A stretch of DNA of 64,000 bases from Balneolales bacterium. GTDB taxonomy: Bacteria > Bacteroidota > Rhodothermia > Balneolales > Natronogracilivirgulaceae. The stretch spans positions 1 to 64,000 of the forward strand of contig SLNO01000023.1 in NCBI GenBank assembly GCA_007132975.1. The letters are read 5' to 3'. This document shows positions 25,913 through 35,758 of the stretch, piece by piece. The position numbers were made by a program, and so were the translations under genes. Every line of letters starts with the position of its first letter. Position 1 is the stretch's first letter. The notes beneath the pieces are model-generated. The model saw only the letters and a list, made by a program, of their open reading frames with translations. It was not told the origin of the DNA and did no database searches.

Positions 25913-27457
25913 ATGATGTTGCCGATCCTGAAAAAATTCACTCGCAAAAACCGCCCAGAGCACAAGGATCAGGCGCTAACGTCATCCATGTCATCTGAAA
26001 CAGCAACAGCGTGCCAAAAAACCGCGGCATTGCTCATCGCAGTAGTCCTGAAAGCCGTCATCGTCAGTATCTGGCTCTCCATTCCTGCAGGTCCGGCTGA
26101 AGCCCAAAGCCGGGTGCGCATCCTGCAGTCTGATCAGTTGGAAGGCGCTGTATCACCCGAGGGCCGCATCCGCAAGCTTACCGGCAATGTAGCCCTGAGC
26201 ACCGAAGATTTCACCATTCTTTGCGACAGTGCCTGGCACTTCCTGGATCTTGAAGAGCTGCGTGCCTGGGGCAACATCCAGATCACCTCGGAGCGGGATC
26301 AGATCTGGTCCGACAAGGCCACCTATGATCTTGTATCGGAGGTGGCGCTGTTTGAAGGTCGCGTGATTATGCAATCAGAGAGGGCGCTTCTATTCAGTGA
26401 CGAGGTGTTTTACAGTTTTGCCACGGAGATTGCGCTTTTTCCGGAACGGCTGCGTCTTGAGGACGATCGCGGGGTGCTTGTGGCCGACTCCGGGTACTAC
26501 TACAATGTCCTGGACAGTGCCGTTTTCAGGGGAAACGTACAGGTGGCCGATACCCTGCAGTACATTGAAGCCGACAGCATGTTCACCCGGCGCGGCGACG
26601 AATATTATGAGCTTCACGGAAGGGTCTTCCTCGACGATGAGGAAAACCGAACGCGGCTGACCGGGGGCTTTGTGCTATCGGACTCCACCGGTTACCGGCG
26701 TGTGGAAGGCGGCAGTCGGATGCGCCGGATCAGCGAAGACCTGAGCGACACCACTTTTCTATGGGCGGACTGGCTGGAGGTCCACCAAAAAGACACCATC
26801 AACACCTTTTCGGCATACGATGCCGTGCATATATGGACGGAAAGCTACAGCAGCCTCTCCGACACCGCTCATTTCGATGACGCCGTAGAGCAGTTCATTC
26901 TTGAGGGCGATCCAAGGCTCTGGTATGAGGAGATGCAGCTAACCGGCCCGTATATTCTCATCCAGATGGAAGAGGACTCGGTGCGCTTCCTGGAATCGCA
27001 TCTCAACTCCTTTGCTGTCCAGCGTGACACCTCCATCGATCGCCTCAACCAGATCACCGGCGACACGTTGTACATCCAGTTTGAAGACGGCACCGTCTCC
27101 TACATGCAGGTCTACCCCAGGGGCAACGTGCTGTATTTTGTGAAAGACTCGGACGGACAGGCTGATGGCGCCATTGAGATGACGGCCAATTTCATCAAAC
27201 TCATTTTTGAGGATGGGGAACTGGAGGATGTTATCGCCCGCAGAAATGTGGACGGCACCTTTATCCAGGAGAAACCCGGTATCTCTGAGCGCCGACTGAG
27301 CGGGTTTGTATGGGAGCCGGAAAAAAGACCACAGCGGCCGGAAGAACCATTTGAACCGCGTCTGCCACCGGTGCCTGAAGAGCGGCCATTCGAACTTCCG
27401 CGCCGGTTCGTTTCAGAAGGTGGACTGGCAAATCAGGGTCCGGCGCGCACCCCTTGA
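25913..27457 (+). CDS. Large OstA/LptA-like LPS transport protein
   Basis: The 514-residue protein has a late signal segment (~residues 37-62, ALLIAVVLKAVIVSIWL, ending APAEA-like) and then OstA repeats: LQSDQLEGAVSPEGRIRKLTGNVALS, LCDSAWHFLDLEELRAWGNIQI, WSDKATYDLVSEVALFEGRV, and LVADSGYYYNVLDSAVFRGNVQV. These read as several LptA-like jellyroll units forming a long periplasmic bridge. Its position directly after lptC supports lipopolysaccharide transport. The C-terminal ~60 residues are proline/glutamate rich. The N-terminus ahead of the signal is long, so the true start may be a later methionine (MSSETATA). Confidence 0.85.
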   Translation: MMLPILKKFTRKNRPEHKDQALTSSMSSETATACQKTAALLIAVVLKAVIVSIWLSIPAGPAEAQSRVRILQSDQLEGAVSPEGRIRKLTGNVALSTEDFTILCDSAWHFLDLEELRAWGNIQITSERDQIWSDKATYDLVSEVALFEGRVIMQSERALLFSDEVFYSFATEIALFPERLRLEDDRGVLVADSGYYYNVLDSAVFRGNVQVADTLQYIEADSMFTRRGDEYYELHGRVFLDDEENRTRLTGGFVLSDSTGYRRVEGGSRMRRISEDLSDTTFLWADWLEVHQKDTINTFSAYDAVHIWTESYSSLSDTAHFDDAVEQFILEGDPRLWYEEMQLTGPYILIQMEEDSVRFLESHLNSFAVQRDTSIDRLNQITGDTLYIQFEDGTVSYMQVYPRGNVLYFVKDSDGQADGAIEMTANFIKLIFEDGELEDVIARRNVDGTFIQEKPGISERRLSGFVWEPEKRPQRPEEPFEPRLPPVPEERPFELPRRFVSEGGLANQGPARTP

Positions 27458-27616
27458 TTGGGATTCAGACACCCCTGTATCTGGCAAGTGGGCCAGTGGC
27501 AGCGGATGCTGCCGTACCCCGAAGTACCGTGTTGACCACGCTCTCGGGATTCCGGCAGATCCTTTATCCAAATGCAATTTCCGGTGCCACCGCCGCAACA
27601 GGAGCGGCCTGTCCTG

Positions 27617-29746
27617 TCAGGAGGCCTCTTCCCTTTCTGCCGTTTCCTTCATGATACGATCCTGGATCTCATGCGGTACAGGACCGTAACCGTGGAACTT
27701 ACGGGTATGGGTGGCCCTGCCCTGAGTCATGGAGCGCAAATGAGTGGCATAGCGGTATAGCTCGGCCAGCGGGACAACGGCTTTGACTTTCTGGAAGGTG
27801 CCTTCAGAGTCCATTCCCTGAACCTGCCCGCGCCGTGGTGCCAGATCGCTCATTACATCCCCCATGTACTCGGCCGGGACGGTCACTTCCACTTCATAGA
27901 TTGGCTCGAGGAGCTGCGGCTTGGCTTCGAGGAACCCTTTCTTGAAAGCCATAAGCGCGGCGGTCTTGAAAGCCGCCTCGTTGGAATCCACGGAGTGCAT
28001 CGATCCGTCATATACGGAGACGCGGATGTCACGGGCCCGGCAACCGGAGAGCGGCCCGTTTTCCATTTTCTCCATGACCCCCTTGAGGATGGCAGGCATG
28101 AACCGCGCATCGATCACACCGCCTACAATGCAGTTCTGATAGATTAGCTTTCCACCCCATTCAAGATCGATTTCCTGGGTATCACGGACGGTAACTTCCG
28201 GTGTGGGCGGCATCCCCTCTTCCCAAGGCTCCAGATAGAGATAGACCTCGCCGTATTGGCCGGCTCCACCGGACTGTTTCTTGTGACGGTACTGTGATTT
28301 CACGCCTTTGGTGATGGTTTCACGGTACGGCACAGCAGGTTCGTAGAACTCCGGACTCAGTTTAAATCGGTGTTCAAGCATGTAACGTACAACGTTCAGG
28401 TGCTCCTCACCCTGCCCGCTCAGGATTATCTGCCGCAGTTCCTTGCTGTTCTCGACCTGAAGCGAGGGATCCTCCTTCTGAAGCTGGTTGAGGGCAGAGC
28501 CGATTTTCTCCTCTTCACCCTTCACGGTAGACCGGACAGCCATCCGCTCTGTGGGCTCAGGATATTTGACGCGTGAAATACCGATATCGATACTTTTGTC
28601 GCGCAGCGTGTCACCTACGGCGCCGTCCTTAAGCTTCACTACGGCACCTATGTCGCCGGCATGTATTTCGGAAATATCGACCCGTTTGCCTCCCTGGGTC
28701 AGGAACAGGTTGCCCAGGCGGTTGGTCGATCCCTTGGCATGGTTGATCATGTCCGCACCTGTGCGCAAGGTTCCGCCGTACACCTTGAGGAACGTCAGGT
28801 CGCCAACATGTTCCTCTGAGATTGTCTTGAAAAGGAAAGCCAGCGGTTTCTGGTCTAAATCCACTGCCAGTTCATTGCCCTCTATGTCCTTGTCGGGATT
28901 GGCTTCCAGCGGATTGGGCAGCACATTGTCGATGAAACCCATCACCCTCCCGGAACCCATGTTCCTTTCCGCCGAAAGGCAGAACATCGGGAATATCTGC
29001 CGCTGAAGCAGGGCTTTTTTTAGTCCTTCCACCATTTCATCTTCATCGAGGCGGCCTTTTTCGAAGTACAGGTCCATCAGCGTCTCATCGTTCTCGGCAA
29101 TGGCTTCAATGAGTTCATTGTGCTGGAGTTCGGCCTGAGATTTCTGCGAGTCGGCAATCGGAAGTTTGTCGGGCTTGCCACCTTCCTCGGAGAACTCGTA
29201 CATCTGCATTTTGAGCACATCGACAATAGTGGAAAAGTCCTCGCCCTCCTCGTAAGGGTACTGCACGGGGACCACTTCCCTGCCGAAACGCTCTTTGCAA
29301 AGATCCACGACCATCTGGTAATTGGAGTTTGCATGATCGACTTTGTTGACGATCAGGAAGGCTGGCTTGTTCATTTCAGCGACGATGTTCCAGAGAACCT
29401 CGGTGCCTACCTCCACGCCATGCTCGGCGTCGAGCACGAAAATGGCGGCATCGGCAACCTTGAGGGCATTTACAACTTCCCCTATGTAATCTGCGGTGCC
29501 CGGGGTGTCAATGACATTGATCTTGGTACCGCGCCAGTCAAGGTGCGTGAACGAGCTGAAAACGGACTTCTGCTTCTCTTTTTCAATGGGGTGATAATCA
29601 GAGACGGTGTTGGACTCCTCGACAGAACCGCGCCTTTTCATGGTTCCGGATTCGAACAGCATGGTTTCTGTGAGGGTGGTCTTGCCCGAGCCGGAATGGC
29701 CCAGGAGTGCGATGTTTCTGATCTTTTGAGGTTGATACACATTCAT
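27617..29746 (-). CDS. Elongation factor G paralogue (EF-G2 / FusA2-like)
   Basis: The 709-residue GTPase has G1 GHSGSGKTT, G3 DTPGTADY and G4 NKVDH, followed by EF-G domains II-V (GCRARDIRVSVYDGSMHSVDSNEAAFKTA, LEPIYEVEVTVPAEYMGDVMSDL, RGQVQGMD). The P-loop GHSGSGKT instead of the canonical AHIDAGKT, and the compact switch I (VEESNTVSDYHPIEKEKQ), mark the second EF-G group rather than housekeeping EF-G. Some members act in recycling or have weak translocase activity; the role here is unknown. It is convergent with the OstA-like gene and divergent from asparaginase. Confidence 0.88.
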   Translation of the reverse strand: MNVYQPQKIRNIALLGHSGSGKTTLTETMLFESGTMKRRGSVEESNTVSDYHPIEKEKQKSVFSSFTHLDWRGTKINVIDTPGTADYIGEVVNALKVADAAIFVLDAEHGVEVGTEVLWNIVAEMNKPAFLIVNKVDHANSNYQMVVDLCKERFGREVVPVQYPYEEGEDFSTIVDVLKMQMYEFSEEGGKPDKLPIADSQKSQAELQHNELIEAIAENDETLMDLYFEKGRLDEDEMVEGLKKALLQRQIFPMFCLSAERNMGSGRVMGFIDNVLPNPLEANPDKDIEGNELAVDLDQKPLAFLFKTISEEHVGDLTFLKVYGGTLRTGADMINHAKGSTNRLGNLFLTQGGKRVDISEIHAGDIGAVVKLKDGAVGDTLRDKSIDIGISRVKYPEPTERMAVRSTVKGEEEKIGSALNQLQKEDPSLQVENSKELRQIILSGQGEEHLNVVRYMLEHRFKLSPEFYEPAVPYRETITKGVKSQYRHKKQSGGAGQYGEVYLYLEPWEEGMPPTPEVTVRDTQEIDLEWGGKLIYQNCIVGGVIDARFMPAILKGVMEKMENGPLSGCRARDIRVSVYDGSMHSVDSNEAAFKTAALMAFKKGFLEAKPQLLEPIYEVEVTVPAEYMGDVMSDLAPRRGQVQGMDSEGTFQKVKAVVPLAELYRYATHLRSMTQGRATHTRKFHGYGPVPHEIQDRIMKETAEREEAS

Positions 29747-29918
29747 GAGCTGTACTCCATTATCGTTAAAGGCTGGAATTCAACCTTTTTCGGAATTAGA
29801 AATTATTTCGTAGTAATTTGGTCAAAAGCGATTTGAAATATTGAAGACGCTTTGAAGTAATGTAGGGCAAAGTAAGTTTTTGGAAACCTTTTGGCAATAA
29901 CATGCGTCCGCATTTGTA

Positions 29919-30923
29919 ATGAAACGTATCCTCATCCTGCACACCGGTGGCACTATAACCATGCAAATGCATGTCAATCAAAGGGATAGCTCAAAAAAGC
30001 CAAGCGTGTTCAATCTGGACTTTTTTGATGAACAGATGCCCGGGCTCAGGGAGATTGCCGAACTGGAATCAAATACCTTGTTTCTGGAGGACAGTTCCAA
30101 CATGGTTCCGGATCACTGGGTGCAGCTGGCAAACGCTATTGAGGGTCAGTACGGGACTTTCGACGGTTTTGTCGTCTTGCATGGAACCGATACCATGGCT
30201 TACACGGCATCAGCGCTTTCGTTAGCCTTTGAAAATCTCTCCAAGCCGGTGGTGTTCACTGGCAGCCAGGTGCCGCTGAGCAACCGCCGCACCGATGCCC
30301 GCCGCAACCTGATCAATTCCGTGGAACTGGCCACACTTGCACTGCCGGAAGTGTGCATTTGTTTCAACGACAGGGTCTATCGCGGCAATCGCGCCACAAA
30401 GATCAGTATCGGTGATTTTGACGCATTTGCTTCACCCAACCATCCTGTTCTGGCTGAATTCGGACTTAACCTGGATATCCGCTCGCAATACAAGCCGGCT
30501 CCCGGCGCCTTCCGGAACAACGCTCGCTACGATTCGCGTGTCCAGCTGGTAAAGCTCTTCCCTGGCATGGACTGCAGCCGTGCGATACCCCATGATACCG
30601 CCGAGGTGCGGGCACTGGTGATCGAGGCGTACGGCAGCGGCAATCTTCCTGTCGGAGACACCCACCGCCTCCTTCCCTCCCTAAAAAACTACGTCGACAA
30701 TGGCGGCATCGTGATCATAACATCCCAGGCGGTGTACGATGAGGTGGACCTTGACAAATACGAGGGGGGGCGACAGGCTAAAAAGCTTGGCGCCATTTCT
30801 GCCGGTGACATGACCACCGAAGCATGCATAACAAAAATCATGTATCTTTTGGCTCACCATGATGATGCCGTTACCATTCGAGACCTTTTTCGTGAAAACC
30901 TGGCCGGGGAGCGGACCCGGTGA
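29919..30923 (+). CDS. ansA: Type I L-asparaginase
   Basis: The 334-residue enzyme hydrolyses asparagine to aspartate and ammonia. Catalytic threonine motifs are present: HTGGTITM near the N-terminus (Thr ~12) and VVLHGTDTMAYTASAL. Other family stretches are VVFTGSQVPL, DARRNLINSVELA and IVITSQAVYDEVD. There is no signal peptide, so it is the cytoplasmic type I. The ATG at 29919 gives a tight N-terminus before the first motif. The next gene follows after 51 bp. Confidence 0.93.
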   Translation: MKRILILHTGGTITMQMHVNQRDSSKKPSVFNLDFFDEQMPGLREIAELESNTLFLEDSSNMVPDHWVQLANAIEGQYGTFDGFVVLHGTDTMAYTASALSLAFENLSKPVVFTGSQVPLSNRRTDARRNLINSVELATLALPEVCICFNDRVYRGNRATKISIGDFDAFASPNHPVLAEFGLNLDIRSQYKPAPGAFRNNARYDSRVQLVKLFPGMDCSRAIPHDTAEVRALVIEAYGSGNLPVGDTHRLLPSLKNYVDNGGIVIITSQAVYDEVDLDKYEGGRQAKKLGAISAGDMTTEACITKIMYLLAHHDDAVTIRDLFRENLAGERTR

Positions 30924-30974
30924 CATCCTTGCCGGAACCCGCAAATCGTTTTCCGGTCCCAACTGACGAACCAT

Positions 30975-31691
30975 ATGTTTTTCGTATTTGATATTGAGTC
31001 CATACCTGACATTCCATTCCTTCGCGAGCTGATGGAAATGCCACCTGAAGACGACCATGAGCTGCTTGAGCGAGCAGCGGAGGAGTTTGGAAGGGGCAAA
31101 TCGGGATTTCTTCCCCCCATGTACCACCAGATGGTGTCATGGGTCGGTCTTTGGATCACCCTTTCGGGTGAACCTCGCCAGAAGGTTTCGTGGAGTGGAA
31201 CCAATGAGCGAGAGGGCCTGGTCGCGCTTATTGACGCACTGAGGACTTACAAGGACTTCGGGGTTATCCACCACAATGGAAAGGGTTTCGATCTGCCACT
31301 GATCACTTATCGGGCTATGAAGCATGGATTGCAACTGCCACCCAGGCTCAATGCGCATGATATCCGATACCGCTTCAGCAAGCACAATCTTGATCTGATG
31401 GATGAATTCAGCAATTTCGGGGCCAGCAGCTTCCCGAAACTCAAGCACATCGGCACTCTGATCGGCATACCCGTAAAAGTCACTGGGGAAGGTAATGAAG
31501 TACTTGAAATGTTCCGTAAAGGAGATCTTGACCGCATTGAAAATTACTGTTATGAAGATGTGATGGCCACCTATCTGATTTGGCTGCATCTGCAGTTCAC
31601 CAATGCAGAGCTTGCAGAACCCCGCTTCCAGGACTTGCGCAAACGAGCGCTTTCCAAACTGGTGGAAATTCAGCAACAGACCACCGGCTGA
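30975..31691 (+). CDS. Predicted 3'-5' exonuclease, PolB-like (DEDD superfamily)
   Basis: The 238-residue protein is a stand-alone exonuclease-fold domain. Exo I is FVFDIESIPD, exo II is VIHHNGKGFDLPLI, and exo III is NYCYEDVMATYLIWL, so all four acidic metal ligands can be placed. It corresponds to the predicted PolB-like 3'-5' exonuclease family (PF10108). Its physiological role, DNA repair or RNA processing, is not known. Confidence 0.87.
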   Translation: MFFVFDIESIPDIPFLRELMEMPPEDDHELLERAAEEFGRGKSGFLPPMYHQMVSWVGLWITLSGEPRQKVSWSGTNEREGLVALIDALRTYKDFGVIHHNGKGFDLPLITYRAMKHGLQLPPRLNAHDIRYRFSKHNLDLMDEFSNFGASSFPKLKHIGTLIGIPVKVTGEGNEVLEMFRKGDLDRIENYCYEDVMATYLIWLHLQFTNAELAEPRFQDLRKRALSKLVEIQQQTTG

Positions 31692-31751
31692 TTCAGGAAC
31701 AAGGTATCACAATGCTGTTATAATACTTATCATCACAATACATTCATCAAT

Positions 31752-34376
31752 ATGATTTACAAACACTTATATTCTATCAGCACATTTTTGTTCCTGTCCG
31801 CGATGATTCTGTTCAATCAGGCGCAAGCCAGCGAACAGGACTCCGTTTTGATTCCCGGGCACTGGCTCCTTGCGGGTCCGGTGGCCACGCATAGCCCTGT
31901 ATATCATGATGTCCCGGGCATCAGCGGGAGTACCTGGACGGTGGAAAGGATCCTGAAAGCCGACCTGGCGCGCTACGGCACATGGGAGCCGGCGGAGGGC
32001 GAAACTGTTTCCTGGTCGAGGGACAAGGATCTCCGGTGGTCGCGTGTCCCTGCTGACAGTGCCGGCTCGGTGACCCTCCCAAACGGATCTGAATCAACGC
32101 ATGATGTCCTCTGGCTTTCCGGCTATGTTGAGACCGACCGTTTCGTGACCGGAACGCTCACATTGAAAAGCCGGGGAATGATGCGGGTATTCTTGAACGG
32201 TGAAGAAGCGGCCATCAAGGCGACCACCCAGCCTGGAGATGATGAAGAGGCCGGGAGCACAAGCCACAGTTTTGAACTCAGGCGCGGCAAACATCAGGTA
32301 ATCGTAAAGCTGGTCCACCCTGCCGGCTCCGGCATCGGCAGCTGGTCCCTTGATGCGAGCCTGGAGGCCGGAGACCACACCGGTTCACTTTCCTGGAGCC
32401 TGGATCCGGCGCGCACCGTTCTGCAGCGCGATATATCCAATGCCCCCCGTCCGGCAGGTGTTTCCATCAGTCCGGATGGTGAGCTGGCGGCTGTCCACGT
32501 GAGTCAAAACCATCCGCCTGACGGATCCCTGGAAACCCGAATTGACATAATCAGGACATCAGACGGCTCACTTTACCGCAGTTATGCCGGCGGAATGGCA
32601 ATTACGGGCATGCGGTGGGTGCCGGACGGGCGTCGTTTCAGTTACACCACATCAGGTAACAGCGGCACGGACTTGTGGGTCGTTGACCTTGAGACTGGAA
32701 GAAAGGATCGCATCCTCAAGAATATGAAGGATTTTGCGGGATACAGCTGGTCGCCTGATGCCTCGTTCGTGGTATACAGTCTGCGCGAGGAGCACAGGCC
32801 CGGAACGCATGGCGTGATGCGCTATCACGGACTTCAGGACCGTCGCCCCGGGTTTCATACCCGCACCTTTCTGTACCAGCTTAACGTACCCGAAGGAACC
32901 ACAAGACGCCTGACGGCCGGCCTTGTAACGACAATGCTCGGCAGTATTCACCCCGATGGAAAAGAGATCCTCTACCTTCGGTCGCATGAGAGTTATAAGG
33001 CTCCGCCTTACGGAAAGATGGAGTATGTGATCCTGGACCTGGAAACAATGGAGATTGATTCACTTTTCACACTCTCTTTTGGCAGCATGGCCCGTTTTTC
33101 ACCGGACGGAGATCGTATCCTTGTCATGGGCGGGCCCAATGATTTTGGTGGTTTGGGTGTGAATGTGCCTGATACGGTACTTGCCAACGATTATGACACC
33201 CAGGCCTACATTTACCATCGCGCAACGGGTGAAACCGAGGCCATAACCCGTGAGTTTGCCCCTTCGGTATCGGATGCGCGCTGGGATGAAACCGGCCGAT
33301 ACATCTACATTGTGGCTACGGACGCCGCCTATGAAAGAATCTATCGGTACGACACGCGGGATCGCTCCTTCCGGAAGTATGAGGGAGGTCCGGATGTGGT
33401 ACATTCCCTTGATCTGGCGCGCAACAGGTCCGTTGCCATTATGAACGGGTCGGGAGCCTCCGATACGCCCAAGGCTTGGGTTATCGACTTCACCCGGCGT
33501 AGTCCCGAGGCGCGCGTACTTCATGACCCAAGCGCGGAAGCGTATGGGAACATCCGGTTCGGAGAAGTGAGAAAATGGACTTTTACCAACGATCGGAATG
33601 AGCAAATTGATGGGCATGTTTACTATCCGCCCGATTTCGACTCTCAACGTACCTGGCCCGTGATCGTGTACTACTACGGCGGCACCACTCCGGTGTCACG
33701 TGCCTTTGCCGGCCGCTATCCCAAAGAGCTTTATGCATCCAAGGGGTATCTCGTGTACGTTGTGCAACCAAGCGGGGCCATTGGATATGGACAGGAACTC
33801 TCCGCCAGGCATGTCAACGACTGGGGCAAGATTGCCGGGGATGAGATCATTCAGGGCACCCGGGCGTTTCTGGAGGCTCATTCCTACGCTGATCCGGAGC
33901 GTGTGGGGGCCATAGGCGCATCTTATGGCGGCTTCATGACCATGTACCTGCTCACGCAGACCGATCTGTTTGCCGCCGCGGTATCTCATGCAGGCATCAG
34001 CAACCTGGCCAGTTATTGGGGGGAAGGTTTTTGGGGTTACCAGTACAGTGGTGTAGCAACGGCCGGAAGCTATCCCTGGAACCGGCAAGATATCTATGTA
34101 GGACGAAGTCCGGTGTTTCATGCCGACCGCATCCACACCCCTCTTCTTCTTGTCACCGGCATGTCTGACACCAATGTGCCCCCTGGTGAAAGCCTTCAGA
34201 TGTTCACTGCGCTGAAGCTGCTGGGAAGGGATGTGGCCTTTGTGGCGGTTGAGGATCAGGATCACCATATTTTAGACTACAACAAGTTTATTCAATGGAA
34301 AGATGCTATATTGTCGTGGTTTGACAAGTGGCTCAAGGATGAGCCGCACTGGTGGGAAACACGGTTTGGCGGGTAA
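31752..34376 (+). CDS. Secreted S9-family prolyl oligopeptidase-type peptidase
   Basis: The 874-residue protein has a signal peptide (STFLFLSAMILFNQAQAS). It has an N-terminal beta-sandwich region (LTLKSRGMMRVFLNGEE), a PD40/TolB-like propeller (ISPDGELAAVHVS, YSWSPDASFVVYS, IHPDGKEILYL, RFSPDGDRILVM) and a C-terminal alpha/beta-hydrolase domain. The triad can be placed as Ser in GASYGGFM, Asp in GMSDTNVPP and His in DQDHHI. It probably degrades oligopeptides in the periplasm or outside the cell. The extra N-terminal ~200-residue domain before the propeller is unusual for simple S9 enzymes. Confidence 0.9.
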   Translation: MIYKHLYSISTFLFLSAMILFNQAQASEQDSVLIPGHWLLAGPVATHSPVYHDVPGISGSTWTVERILKADLARYGTWEPAEGETVSWSRDKDLRWSRVPADSAGSVTLPNGSESTHDVLWLSGYVETDRFVTGTLTLKSRGMMRVFLNGEEAAIKATTQPGDDEEAGSTSHSFELRRGKHQVIVKLVHPAGSGIGSWSLDASLEAGDHTGSLSWSLDPARTVLQRDISNAPRPAGVSISPDGELAAVHVSQNHPPDGSLETRIDIIRTSDGSLYRSYAGGMAITGMRWVPDGRRFSYTTSGNSGTDLWVVDLETGRKDRILKNMKDFAGYSWSPDASFVVYSLREEHRPGTHGVMRYHGLQDRRPGFHTRTFLYQLNVPEGTTRRLTAGLVTTMLGSIHPDGKEILYLRSHESYKAPPYGKMEYVILDLETMEIDSLFTLSFGSMARFSPDGDRILVMGGPNDFGGLGVNVPDTVLANDYDTQAYIYHRATGETEAITREFAPSVSDARWDETGRYIYIVATDAAYERIYRYDTRDRSFRKYEGGPDVVHSLDLARNRSVAIMNGSGASDTPKAWVIDFTRRSPEARVLHDPSAEAYGNIRFGEVRKWTFTNDRNEQIDGHVYYPPDFDSQRTWPVIVYYYGGTTPVSRAFAGRYPKELYASKGYLVYVVQPSGAIGYGQELSARHVNDWGKIAGDEIIQGTRAFLEAHSYADPERVGAIGASYGGFMTMYLLTQTDLFAAAVSHAGISNLASYWGEGFWGYQYSGVATAGSYPWNRQDIYVGRSPVFHADRIHTPLLLVTGMSDTNVPPGESLQMFTALKLLGRDVAFVAVEDQDHHILDYNKFIQWKDAILSWFDKWLKDEPHWWETRFGG

Positions 34377-34501
34377 ATAATTGGTGAAATCGGATGTTTT
34401 TCGCCGAGTGTGTCCTTTTTTTTAATAATTCGTGTCCTGATATCTGAGCTATTCCAGCTTCTCCAGGGCGTGTCGCAACCTAACACAAAACCTTGTTCGT
34501 T

Positions 34502-35740
34502 ATGAAAAAGACACTCTTGACAGCTGCAGCATTGTTGTTTCTGTTCATTCCAGAGGTCCGTGCAGTCGATTATCCATCCAATTGGAGTCTGGATCTCAAG
34601 GGAGGGATCACTTCAGGTTTCTTCACATTTGACTCAAAAACCACACCTCAGGCGGGTTTCCAGGTCCGTTATTCCATGAATCCGGTAGTCTCCTTTTATG
34701 GAGACATGGCATTCGGACAGTTCCGGTCCGAAGCATCCATGCAAGATGCCAACGGCTTTTCGAGCGATTATTTTGCCATCGGGCTTGGCACCCGTATGAA
34801 CATACTTCGAATGCTCACCGGGCTGAATTCTGTGACGGAAAATTTCGGACTCTATGCTTCGACCGGCATCGGTCTCATGCGCGGTGATTTGAGTGTCAGC
34901 AATGTAGAACTGCCCGGGTACGTAGGCAGGGATGCGCCAGTCAACGCTGTGATATACCGGATCACAACAGGGGCGACATACCGCATAAGCCGCCGTTTGG
35001 ACATATTCGCCCAGGCCGAGTTCAACCACTCTGGCAGTGACCTGCTGGATGGATACGAGCGGCGTGGCGGCGGGAGTACTGGACGCTTCAGCGGTGGCGA
35101 TTCCTTTTTGAATGCCAGTGCCGGCTTCAGCATAAAATTCGGAAGGTCGCGGGTACGTCACTCGGACTGGCAGCAATGGGATCACCGCACCGATCCGCTG
35201 GCGCTTTCCCTGCAGCGCGATGTGCTGCGGCTTGAGGCGAAACTTCAAGAAACCGAAAACACACAAGCACAGCTGACGCAGCGCATTCAGTCGCTCAATC
35301 AGACCATAAACGAATTCAGCCACCTCATCAACACAGCCCACAAGGATGAATTCAAGCGTTTGGAGCGTAAGATTGAGAGCCTGGAGGAACGATTGGAGCC
35401 GATTCAGCCTGAAGCTGTCGAAGTAGAGCCCGTAGTACCAGCTGAGCCTGTGGCACCTGAGGAACCCGCGCGTGTTGAGCCGGTAGAGCCAACGCGAGTG
35501 GACCCGTCAGAACACGGTTTCTTCGTGGTCGCTGCCGTTTTCCGGACCATGGCAAATGCCGAACGCGGGCTTGGTATTATTCGCAACGAGGGTTTTGAAG
35601 GAGCCTCCATTCAGCATGATCAGCGCAGGAACAACTACCTTGTAGTTTACAGTGGACATCCGACAAGGGAAGCTGCGCTGGATGAAATGCGTCGGATCCG
35701 GGCAGAAGTGAATCCTGATTCGTGGGTCTTTGTAAAATAA
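34502..35740 (+). CDS. Outer-membrane beta-barrel protein with coiled coil and SPOR domain (copy 1)
   Basis: After a signal peptide (LTAAALLFLFIPEVRA) come ~200 residues of an eight-strand-like barrel (NWSLDLKGGITSGFFTF, GFQVRYSMNPVVSFYGDMAFG). Then a heptad coiled coil (~residues 245-300), a Pro/Glu/Val-rich linker and a C-terminal SPOR domain (HGFFVVAAVFRTMANAERGL, EVNPDSWVFVK). SPOR binds denuded glycan strands at division sites, so the protein may tie the outer membrane to septal peptidoglycan. The frame is open to 34493; ATG 34502 (MKKTLL) is the better signal start. It is a tandem paralogue of the next gene. Confidence 0.82.
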   Translation: MKKTLLTAAALLFLFIPEVRAVDYPSNWSLDLKGGITSGFFTFDSKTTPQAGFQVRYSMNPVVSFYGDMAFGQFRSEASMQDANGFSSDYFAIGLGTRMNILRMLTGLNSVTENFGLYASTGIGLMRGDLSVSNVELPGYVGRDAPVNAVIYRITTGATYRISRRLDIFAQAEFNHSGSDLLDGYERRGGGSTGRFSGGDSFLNASAGFSIKFGRSRVRHSDWQQWDHRTDPLALSLQRDVLRLEAKLQETENTQAQLTQRIQSLNQTINEFSHLINTAHKDEFKRLERKIESLEERLEPIQPEAVEVEPVVPAEPVAPEEPARVEPVEPTRVDPSEHGFFVVAAVFRTMANAERGLGIIRNEGFEGASIQHDQRRNNYLVVYSGHPTREAALDEMRRIRAEVNPDSWVFVK

Positions 35741-35758
35741 CGGTGTAGAGACCACAAC